Origin: CAZCFB01 sp964511535
GTDB taxonomy: Bacteria > Myxococcota_A > Polyangia > GCA-2747355 > CAZCFB01
Length of the DNA stretch: 6,491 bases
Reading direction: 5' to 3'
Assembly (NCBI GenBank): GCA_964511535.1
Contig: CAZEFW010000269.1
Span: 1-6,491 of the forward strand
Shown here: positions 1-5,447 of the stretch, piece after piece
How positions within the stretch are numbered: position 1 is the stretch's first letter
Layout: each line of letters begins with the position of its first letter
Translations under genes and position numbers: made by a program
Notes under the pieces: model-generated
What the model was told of the DNA's origin: nothing
Databases searched by the model: none
The model's input: the letters and a program-made list of their open reading frames with translations, nothing else

Positions 1-100
1 GGCTTCGGGCTTCAGGCTTCAGGTTTGATGGCTTGAGGCTTGAGGCTTGAGGCTTGAGGCTTGAGGCTTGAGGCTTGAGGTTTAATGGCTTAAAGCTCGA
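1..100. repeat. Heptanucleotide tandem repeat (GGCTTGA)n downstream of the porin gene
   Basis: Seven perfect, uninterrupted copies of GGCTTGA run from 30 to 78. They are bracketed by two 8-nt variants, GGTTTGAT (22-29) and GGTTTAAT (79-86). Outside these lie degenerate copies: GGCTTCG and two GGCTTCA at 1-21, then GGCTTAA (87-93) and AGCTCGA (94-100). The array begins at the window edge, so it may continue further left. It lies just after the TAG stop of the porin gene and contains no ORF or convincing terminator. Identical core units with diverged flanks are typical of a slippage-prone simple-sequence array, so copy number probably varies between strains (inference). Confidence 0.9.
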
Positions 101-110
101 GGCCTCCTCC

Positions 111-1838
111 CTACCATCCCCCTGATACCGCTCTTGTCCGGTGCTGCTTGCGGCGGCTCGGCTTCTTCTTTGCCTTGCGCCTGGCCCGGCGCCGGCGGTT
201 TCGTTTGGCCCTGTGCTCCCGGCGCTGCTCGTCCAGCTGCTCCAGGGTGACCTCCTCGGGGTCGAAGCTGTAGCCGTCCAGCGACGGCGCCTCGGGCTCG
301 GCCACGAACCCGAGCTCCTCGGTGGGATCTGCGGTCGGCCCGGGCGCCGGCTCCTGCCGGGCCAGGTAGACCGGGGCCGGGTGGGGCTGGTACGGCGCGG
401 GCGCCTTCTGGCCACGCCCCAGGCTCACCGTGAGCTGCACCGAGAGCATGTCCACGCTCGCCTCGTAGGTCCCGTTGCCCACCACCGGGCCCACGCCGCC
501 GCCGAAGTCCATGGCCGTCACGGTGCTGCGGTTCACCTCGCGCGTCGGCAGCCAGACATGCCCGTAGGCCATGTCCAGCTTGAGCCAGCGCCAGCGCACG
601 CCGAAGCCCCCGGTGAGCCCGAGCCGCTTGGCGCCCATGAGGTAGAGGCTGGTGTCCGAGACCGCCGTGGCCTCGGTCTCGTAGAACCCGCCCAGCCGCA
701 TGGTCAGATCCCAGTCGCGGCCCAGGTCCACCCGGTAAGCGCCGCCCACCCGCACCGCGAAGCTGTCCTTGAGGTGCCAGTCCACGATGGAGGGCTTCAT
801 CGGCTTGCCCAGGGACTGCGCCTTGATGTTGATCTCCCGCACCCCCACCGCCGACCAGTTCTCCCAGGTGAAGTCCACCTCCACGTCCGCGAACTCCTCG
901 CCGTCGTCGAGGAAGGCGTAGCGCACGCCGGCGCGCAGCATCCAGGGGTACGCGTAGGACATGCTCACGTCGGGGTCGAGGGGCGCGATCATCGGCTTGG
1001 TCATGCTGCCCTGGAGGCGCTTGAGCGTGGGCCCGAGCTTTATGTCCGCTGTGCCGTCGAGGCTGGCGCTGGTAGGCAACCGCACCATGGCCCCCACCTC
1101 CACGCCGGGCACCGGCCGGGCCAGGACGCCCACCGACCCGGTGGGGGAGAACAGGTCTTTGCCGTCGAGCACGATGTCCACGTCGCAGGTCGGGTCCTCG
1201 GGCTTGTCGCAGGCCGATCCCACGGTGGCCATGGAGGTGGTCTTGCCCGTGGCCATCATGGCCTGGAAGGTGAGCCCGATGTCCAGGAAGTGCCAGGGCC
1301 GGAACGCCACCCCGATGGTGGGGAACATCACCAGGCCCTCCATGTTGAGGAAGTTGTAGCGCTGTGGAGCGGCCATGGAGGCGCCGCCCAGGTTCACCTT
1401 GCCCTCATAGGCCCGGGTGGTCTGGGGTGGGCCGTAGATGCCTGCGGCGAAGGTGACGCGATCGAAGATGCCGAGGTCGGTGGTGATCATCAGGTGCAGC
1501 GGCACCACCATCCAGGGCCGCGAGCTGCTCATGGTTGGGAACGGCTGGCGTAGCCCGCCCGAGCCCGGGAGCTCGACCTTGCCGAGGCGGGTGAAGTCGT
1601 AGACGGAGTACACCGCGCTGCCGCTAATGGCGATGTGGTGGCCGCGCAGCTTGGCGAACCCGGCCGGGTTGTAGTTCACCGCGGTGGGGTTGTCCGCCTT
1701 GGCCACGAAGGTGCCGCCCCGGGCCATGGCCTCGGCGCCGGTGTCCCCCAGCTCCACGCCGCCGGCGGTCGCCACCCCCGGCGCGGCAGAGATCAGCAGC
1801 GCCAGGGAAGCGGGCAGTATGGAGCGACAGCCAGGCAT
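111..1838 (-). CDS. FadL/OmpP1-family outer-membrane transport protein with a basic C-terminal tail
   Basis: A 575-residue outer-membrane beta-barrel of the FadL/OmpP1/TodX type. Family members pass fatty acids or other hydrophobic compounds across the outer membrane. Residues 1-25 form a signal peptide (hydrophobic core about 8-19, cleavage likely after ATA at 23-25). The mature N-terminus shows the family signature: a Gly/Ala-rich segment with GAEAMARGG (34-42), then ADNPTAVNYNPAG (48-60). Alternating strands continue to the last one near 462-474. Cys210 and Cys218 could form a loop disulfide. Residues 475-575 are unusual for the family: a Pro/Ala-rich stretch, an acidic stretch (about 504-536), then a block with 20 Lys/Arg in 32 residues (539-570), ending GGW. 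The ATG lies 6 nt after the stop of the Cys-rich lipoprotein gene with no strong Shine-Dalgarno, so co-transcription and coupled translation are likely. Substrate is unknown. Family assignment is firm; the role of the tail is not. Confidence 0.88.
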   Translation of the reverse strand: MPGCRSILPASLALLISAAPGVATAGGVELGDTGAEAMARGGTFVAKADNPTAVNYNPAGFAKLRGHHIAISGSAVYSVYDFTRLGKVELPGSGGLRQPFPTMSSSRPWMVVPLHLMITTDLGIFDRVTFAAGIYGPPQTTRAYEGKVNLGGASMAAPQRYNFLNMEGLVMFPTIGVAFRPWHFLDIGLTFQAMMATGKTTSMATVGSACDKPEDPTCDVDIVLDGKDLFSPTGSVGVLARPVPGVEVGAMVRLPTSASLDGTADIKLGPTLKRLQGSMTKPMIAPLDPDVSMSYAYPWMLRAGVRYAFLDDGEEFADVEVDFTWENWSAVGVREINIKAQSLGKPMKPSIVDWHLKDSFAVRVGGAYRVDLGRDWDLTMRLGGFYETEATAVSDTSLYLMGAKRLGLTGGFGVRWRWLKLDMAYGHVWLPTREVNRSTVTAMDFGGGVGPVVGNGTYEASVDMLSVQLTVSLGRGQKAPAPYQPHPAPVYLARQEPAPGPTADPTEELGFVAEPEAPSLDGYSFDPEEVTLEQLDEQRREHRAKRNRRRRARRKAKKKPSRRKQHRTRAVSGGW

Positions 1839-1844
1839 CTACCG

Positions 1845-3197
1845 CTACTTCGTCCCCGGGCAGGCTGGGCGGTGGCAGGCGCCTGTGGGGACCAGCCCCT
1901 GCTTGACCTTCATCGGGTCGTAGCACGGGATGCAGATCTCGCCCATGTCGCACCCCTTGCTGCTGAGCATCTTGGCCGACGGGTTCTTGCGCACCTCGGG
2001 CAGGCACTTGGACAGGCAGCGCGCATCGCTGTAGGTCTTCATCTTGCCGAACGCCTCGAACGGGTTCTTGAACAGGGTCATGAACATGGCCATGAACCCG
2101 CTCAGGCTCGCCTTGCAGCGCCGCGGCTGGTAGCCGCTGCCCTGGTCGATGGCCTTCTTGGGCACGCAGATGGTGTTCGGCTCCTTGCAGCCGGAGCGGC
2201 ACCCCTTGTTGTCGAAGTGGCACCGGTCCTTGCTCGGCACGAGGTAGTTCGGCACGCAGTAAGCGTCGGTGGAGCCCGCGCCGCATGCCTCGAACTTCTT
2301 GGGCGGCTCCTTGGCCTTGTCGCACGGTCCCACGGTGCAGCCGCCGGTGCCCATGCCGGTGCGCGGGTCGTAGCACGGCACGCACCGCTCGTCCTTCTTG
2401 CAGCTCGACTGCTCGAGGCTCGTGATCTGTTCCGCCACGCTCTTGATGCACACCGACAGGCAGCGCCCCTCGCGGCCGTTATAGGTGCGGCAGGTGGCGG
2501 GCTGGTGGCGCCCGCCCCGGGAGAGGATGTCGTCCGGCACGCAGTAGCTCTTGCCGTCCGAGCACATGTTCAGGTCCTTGCGCTGGTTCGCCGGCACCAG
2601 CTTGGCCTCGGCGCAGTGGGCGCGGCCGTTGGCGCAGCAAGTGGGGTACTTGCTCACGTCAAGGGTGGGAGGGAACGCCTTGCAGTCGTCCAGGGTCTCG
2701 GGCGGGTCGCAGGCCATCTTGCCGAAGTCGCAGGCGCCGGTGACCTTGCCGGTTTGCGGGTGCGTGCAGGGGGCGCAAAGCTGGCCCGCGGCGCACTCGG
2801 CGCGCGGCAGCTTGATGTCAGCGTTCTGGATCTCCGGCAGGCAGGGGGAGAGGCAGGCGCCCTTGATCCCGAACACGGAGGTGCAGGTCTTGGGGGTGAA
2901 GTTGGCGTCGGTGGCGAACTCGATGGGCACGCAGAGGGTGCCCGATTTTCCCTTGCCCAGGCGGGAGCGGAAATCCTTCGGGATCAGCCACTCCGGGATC
3001 AGGTGCCCCTTGCCCTGGCAGCAGGTGGGGAATGCGCTGATGATCTCCTTGGGCACCGCCTTGCGCTTGGGCGTCCCGGCGGGGCAGGGGGAGATGTTCT
3101 TTACCTCGTACAGGATGGGAGGGCCGTCGGTTTCCAGGCCCATGCAGCCTGCGAGGCAAGTCAGCACCAGGAGCGGGATCGTGGGGTAGAGGCGCAT
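1845..3197 (-). CDS. Cysteine-rich lipoprotein with three tandem Cys-ladder repeats
   Basis: A 450-residue predicted lipoprotein of no family I recognise. The chosen ATG (3197) gives a compact signal peptide ending in lipobox LAGC (15-18); a longer in-frame start at 3269 would bury it. After Cys18 the mature part has 40 cysteines, an even number that suggests full disulfide pairing. Three repeats are visible at about residues 56-164, 184-292 and 303-446. Each contains x-CVP, CLSxC, a CxPCxxP motif and TGxC. Spacings between equivalent cysteines agree: 16/17/17, then 10/10/33, 4/4/4, 16/16/18, 6/6/6, 3/3/3 and 12/12/16. Repeat 3 carries a roughly 23-residue Phe/Met-rich insertion near 366-393. 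There is no CxxCH haem motif. The protein is probably anchored to the outer membrane and exposed to periplasm or surface. The adjacent downstream FadL-like gene suggests a shared job, perhaps as a barrel-associated factor (inference). A sigma-54-type promoter sits immediately upstream, and no Shine-Dalgarno is visible. Confidence 0.85.
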   Translation of the reverse strand: MRLYPTIPLLVLTCLAGCMGLETDGPPILYEVKNISPCPAGTPKRKAVPKEIISAFPTCCQGKGHLIPEWLIPKDFRSRLGKGKSGTLCVPIEFATDANFTPKTCTSVFGIKGACLSPCLPEIQNADIKLPRAECAAGQLCAPCTHPQTGKVTGACDFGKMACDPPETLDDCKAFPPTLDVSKYPTCCANGRAHCAEAKLVPANQRKDLNMCSDGKSYCVPDDILSRGGRHQPATCRTYNGREGRCLSVCIKSVAEQITSLEQSSCKKDERCVPCYDPRTGMGTGGCTVGPCDKAKEPPKKFEACGAGSTDAYCVPNYLVPSKDRCHFDNKGCRSGCKEPNTICVPKKAIDQGSGYQPRRCKASLSGFMAMFMTLFKNPFEAFGKMKTYSDARCLSKCLPEVRKNPSAKMLSSKGCDMGEICIPCYDPMKVKQGLVPTGACHRPACPGTK

Positions 3198-3209
3198 ACA
3201 TGATGTAGG

Positions 3210-3225
3210 AGCAAGGGCTGTGCCA
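3210..3225 (-). promoter_or_regulatory. Sigma-54 (RpoN) -24/-12 promoter candidate
   Basis: The minus strand reads TGGCAC-AGCCC-TTGC-T. All ten specified positions of the sigma-54 consensus (TGGCAC, five bases, TTGC) match, as does the following T. The motif lies in non-coding DNA, in the right orientation, just ahead of the Cys-rich lipoprotein gene. With the -12 C at 3211, transcription would begin near 3199, only about 2 nt before the ATG at 3197. Such promoters need an NtrC-type ATPase activator, usually bound further upstream; no activator gene is in the window. The match is seen directly; its function is inferred. Confidence 0.6.
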
Positions 3226-3322
3226 TTAACGGGGTTAGTTTGGCGGAACTCTGTTGTGCTTGAAATCAATCAGTATTTCAGAGTCCTCCCTGTCCCCTGG
3301 CGGATCAGGAGTGAGGGTGGAT

Positions 3323-3359
3323 TCCCCGATCTGGGGGGAGGGGCCCCAGGGGACTGTCC
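3323..3359. other. GC-rich fold-back stretch in the 3198-3417 spacer
   Basis: This part of the 220-nt spacer contains several short self-complementary elements: TCCCC (3323-3327) facing GGGGA (3335-3339), the 8-bp palindrome GGGGCCCC (3340-3347), CCCC-A-GGGG (3344-3352) and GGAC-T-GTCC (3351-3359). It lies 59 nt or more beyond the stop codon of the small lipoprotein gene and could slow or end transcription. There is no U-tract on the minus-strand transcript, so it is not a standard intrinsic terminator. Activator or regulator binding is an equally open possibility. Confidence 0.25.
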
Positions 3360-3366
3360 GGGGCGC

Positions 3367-3396
3367 GGCCACGGCCACGGCTGCGGCTGCGGCCAC
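3367..3396. repeat. Short hexamer tandem array (GGCCAC/GGCTGC)
   Basis: Five contiguous hexamers are seen: GGCCAC, GGCCAC, GGCTGC, GGCTGC, GGCCAC. The array lies between the stop of the small lipoprotein gene (3418) and the sigma-54-type promoter of the next gene, about 140-170 nt upstream of that promoter. That is the distance range where NtrC-type activators often bind, though this sequence does not resemble a known dyad operator. It may simply be slippage-generated low-complexity DNA. Confidence 0.6.
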
Positions 3397-3417
3397 GCTT
3401 CTGTCCACGTCTACGAG

Positions 3418-3906
3418 TCAGGGGTAGCAGTACCCGCAGCCGGATTTGGTGTTCAGGTAGCAGGTCTTGCCGGAGGGGCAGGGGCCGCCGGTCTTGGGGT
3501 CGCACACGGCGTAGCAGTTGCCGTTGGGGTTCGACGGCGAAAATGAGAGGCAGAGGGTCCCGCCGGCGCAGTTGATGGAGTCGGAGCACGGCTGGCCCAG
3601 GGCCACGCCCGGGACGCAGACGGCCACGCCAGCGGTGGACTTGAGGCAGGCCTGGCCCTTGGGGCAGCCTCCCTGGGCGTTGCACTTGGCGCTCTTGCAT
3701 TGCAGGCGGCACACCTTGTTCACGCACTTGTAAGGCGCCTTGCACGGGCACGGGGTGCCCGAGGTGCCTGCCTCCTGTGATCCGGCGGCGCTGTCCGCCA
3801 CGGCGGGCTGGCTGTCGCCCACGGGCGGGTTCTTCAGTTCGCCAGCGCAGGCGGAGAGCGCGGCGGCCAGGGCGATGAGGACGAGGGTCGCGCGGTGCCG
3901 GCTCAA
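3418..3906 (-). CDS. Small cysteine-rich lipoprotein, TTG start, coupled to the histidine kinase
   Basis: A 162-residue predicted lipoprotein of unknown function. With a TTG start at 3906 the protein begins MSRHRATLVL and has a textbook lipoprotein signal ending in LSAC (17-20). A flexible Ala/Ser/Gly/Pro linker follows to about residue 52, then a compact Cys-rich domain (53-160) with 18 cysteines, an even number. Recurrent C-x-x-G-x-x-C patterns occur (CPKGQAC 81-87, CPSGKTC 143-149), plus CxAGGTLC at 113-119. The TTG start overlaps the kinase stop codon by 4 nt (TTGA), and AGGAAGG lies just upstream, so translational coupling to the kinase is likely. An ATG start at 4020 is in frame but would place 38 unrelated residues before the signal peptide and overlap the kinase by over 100 nt. 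A sensory or accessory role with the kinase is inferred from coupling only. The Cys-rich style resembles the larger lipoprotein at 1845-3197, but the ladder spacing differs. Confidence 0.8.
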   Translation of the reverse strand: MSRHRATLVLIALAAALSACAGELKNPPVGDSQPAVADSAAGSQEAGTSGTPCPCKAPYKCVNKVCRLQCKSAKCNAQGGCPKGQACLKSTAGVAVCVPGVALGQPCSDSINCAGGTLCLSFSPSNPNGNCYAVCDPKTGGPCPSGKTCYLNTKSGCGYCYP

Positions 3907-5312
3907 TCTGCCTTCCTGGGCCTCGGAGCCGCCGCGAGGATGGCAGTGAAGGTGGTCCCCTCGCCCGGGGTCGACGCCACCTCCAGGCTGCCGCCGTGCC
4001 GATCGACGATCTTCTTGCAAATGGCCAGGCCCATGCCGGTGCCCGGGTACTCGTCGCGCGTGTGCAGGCGCCTGAGGATGTCGAAGATCTTTTCGTGGTG
4101 CTCCTCGGCTATGCCGATGCCATTGTCCCGCACCCGCAGGAACACCTCGGAGTCCACCTGCTCGGCGCTCACCTCCACCCGCGGCGGATCGTCCGGCTTG
4201 CAGTACTTCAGCCCGTTGCCCAGCAGGTTCTGCACCAGCTGCAGCAGCTGGGAGCCGTCTCCGATGACCCGCGGCAGGGGGCTGTGCACCACCAGCTCGC
4301 CGCCGCTGTCGCGCAGCGCCATGGCCAGCGCTTTGCGCGCGTCGGCCACGATGTCGTCCAGCTCCACGGCGCGGAAGGAGCGCCCCCGCGTACCGACCCG
4401 GGCGTAGGAGAGCAGGTCCGAGATGAGCCGGTCCATGCGCTCGGCCCCGTCCACCGCCTGGGTGATGTACCGCTTCACCTTCTCGGCGTCCGGCTCATCG
4501 CGCTCGAGCTGTTGTTTGAGCACGCCGAGGAACCCCGCCACCACCCTCAGCGGCTCGCGCAGATCGTGGGAGATGGTGTTGGCGAACTGGTCCAGCTCCT
4601 CGTTGGAGTTGCGCAGGTCCAGGCTCTGGCGCTGGAGCTGATAGGCGGTGCGTTTGTGCTTGGCCACCTCCGCCTCGAGCTCCCGCTTGCGGTCCTCGGC
4701 CAGCCAGCGCATGGCGAACTCGCGCCTGATGATGCGCTCCTGATACAGGGCCGCCACGATGGTGATCACCGCCGCCACCGCTGGATCCAGGAAGAGTAAC
4801 CACTCCCCCGGCTTGAGCACGCCGTAGAACAGGAAGCTGACCAGCAGCAACGCGATGGGCGCCCCGGTGATCAGCGGCATGTAACGCCTGGCGCCACCCG
4901 CAAGCGCGAACACCCCCAGGATGGAGACGAACAGCGCGGCGGTGCCGTTGGATTGCCACCCCGGGTTGTCTGGCCGCACCGAAAAGACCCAGAAGGCCAC
5001 CATGCAGCCCTCGGCCACGATGGCCGTCAGCGCGAAGGCGTGAGCTCGCACCACCCAGAACGGGCGCTGCGGCAGCACGGTGAACGAGCCGATCAGGAAC
5101 AGCACCAGCGGCACGATGCCCACCAGGCGGACCGGCAGCATCTGCTGGGATCCGAGCACCTGGTGGTCGAGGTAGACGAACAGGACCAGCGCGGCGGTGC
5201 CGATGGCAGAGGCGAGGCGGCCCACCCGCAGGGTGCGCTCGCCCATATCCATCAGGTACTCGGTGTCCTCGCGTGCGATACGATCATCGAGGGTATCGCG
5301 ATGGGCTGGCAT
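3903..5312 (-). CDS. Membrane sensor histidine kinase, phytochrome-type HisKA/HATPase core, orphan
   Basis: A 469-residue sensor kinase that should autophosphorylate on histidine and pass the phosphate to a response regulator. A short cytoplasmic N-terminus precedes about six hydrophobic helices (roughly 32-48, 58-79, 87-110, 122-140, 145-165, 172-191), with only short loops and no large periplasmic domain. A charged, coiled-coil-like linker (about 195-245) leads to the H box SHDLREPLR with His249. The ATPase domain has the N box LLGNGLKY (Asn366; Gly where Ala is usual), G1 DNGIGI (396-401), an F box around Phe410 with RRLH, and G2 GTGMGLA (424-430), followed by ICKKIVDRHGG. All catalytic boxes are present, so it should be active. 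No receiver domain is fused and no response regulator lies nearby, so it is an orphan here. Its last codon region overlaps the small lipoprotein start. The ATG at 5312 has GGGCGG about 10 nt upstream; Met21 and Met23 are possible alternative starts. The signal sensed is unknown. Confidence 0.9.
   Translation of the reverse strand: MPAHRDTLDDRIAREDTEYLMDMGERTLRVGRLASAIGTAALVLFVYLDHQVLGSQQMLPVRLVGIVPLVLFLIGSFTVLPQRPFWVVRAHAFALTAIVAEGCMVAFWVFSVRPDNPGWQSNGTAALFVSILGVFALAGGARRYMPLITGAPIALLLVSFLFYGVLKPGEWLLFLDPAVAAVITIVAALYQERIIRREFAMRWLAEDRKRELEAEVAKHKRTAYQLQRQSLDLRNSNEELDQFANTISHDLREPLRVVAGFLGVLKQQLERDEPDAEKVKRYITQAVDGAERMDRLISDLLSYARVGTRGRSFRAVELDDIVADARKALAMALRDSGGELVVHSPLPRVIGDGSQLLQLVQNLLGNGLKYCKPDDPPRVEVSAEQVDSEVFLRVRDNGIGIAEEHHEKIFDILRRLHTRDEYPGTGMGLAICKKIVDRHGGSLEVASTPGEGTTFTAILAAAPRPRKAD
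3911..3917 (-). promoter_or_regulatory. Shine-Dalgarno site deciding the TTG start
   Basis: The minus strand reads AGGAAGG inside the last codons of the kinase gene. AGGA ends 7 nt before the TTG at 3906, good spacing for initiation. This supports the TTG start of the small lipoprotein over the distant upstream ATG. Confidence 0.7.
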
Positions 5313-5318
5313 ATTAGT

Positions 5319-5347
5319 AGTACCGCCCTGGTGGAAATTTCTGTCAA
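5319..5347 (-). promoter_or_regulatory. Possible sigma-70-type promoter for the kinase gene
   Basis: The minus strand has a perfect -35 hexamer TTGACA (5347-5342). At 17-nt spacing the -10 position reads GGTACT, matching only 3 of 6 consensus bases. Just after the -35 lies the perfect palindrome GAAATTTC (5341-5334), a possible operator in the spacer. If used, transcription would start at or next to the ATG at 5312, giving a near-leaderless mRNA or favouring a start at Met21 or Met23. The weak -10 keeps confidence low. Confidence 0.3.
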
Positions 5348-5353
5348 GCGTGT

Positions 5354-5445
5354 GGGCAGGGAGAGGGGCGATGGATCAGGGAAAAGGGGGCCAGGGCTGG
5401 GGCCAGGGCCAGGGATTGGGGGGGGAGGGGGGCCAGGGCCAGGGG
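5354..5445. repeat. G-rich hexamer array with G-quadruplex potential between epimerase and kinase genes
   Basis: Thirteen runs of three or more G occur on the plus strand within 92 nt; the densest part is 5386-5445, with loops mostly 1-3 nt. GGCCAG units recur at 5389, 5401, 5407, 5431 and 5437, and the 12-mer GGCCAGGGCCAG appears twice, at 5401-5412 and 5431-5442. The plus strand is the template for the leftward genes, so a quadruplex here would face RNA polymerase leaving the epimerase gene, and the transcript would be C-rich. It could act as a roadblock separating the two genes (inference). The spacer has no U-tract terminator and no ORF. Confidence 0.75.
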
Positions 5446-5447
5446 AC

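Noticed and set aside
1..100. CRISPR array at the left edge
   Set aside because: The repeat unit is 7 nt with no spacers, and no cas genes are present. It is a simple tandem repeat.
141..1553. Long plus-strand open frame (470 codons) antisense to the porin
   Set aside because: It has low-complexity His/Gly/Arg/Ala composition and no recognisable motif, and it is fully covered by a convincing FadL-type gene on the other strand.
1845..3197. Multihaem cytochrome c reading of the Cys-rich lipoprotein
   Set aside because: The CxxC pairs are followed by Thr or Tyr (for example CAPCTH, CVPCYD), and no CxxCH haem-binding motif occurs.
1635..3203. Long plus-strand open frame (522 codons) antisense to the Cys-rich lipoprotein and the start of the porin
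   Set aside because: Its translation is rich in Ala, Gly, Arg, His and Leu with no domain or signal. The opposite strand encodes a clear lipoprotein and a family-matched barrel. This is the usual stop-poor shadow frame of GC-rich DNA.
3198..3269. Upstream in-frame ATG at 3269 as start of the large Cys-rich lipoprotein
   Set aside because: It would add 24 polar residues before the signal peptide and place the lipobox too far in. The sigma-54 motif also lies inside this extension.
3340..3352. Intrinsic terminator after the small lipoprotein gene
   Set aside because: GGGGCCCC and CCCC-A-GGGG can fold, but no U-tract follows on the transcript strand, so it is listed only as a fold-back stretch.
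3907..4020. ATG at 4020 as start of the small Cys-rich lipoprotein
   Set aside because: The extra 38 residues lie within the kinase gene, read as Arg/Gly/His-rich shadow sequence and push the lipoprotein signal inward. The TTG at 3906 has a good Shine-Dalgarno and the typical 4-nt overlap.
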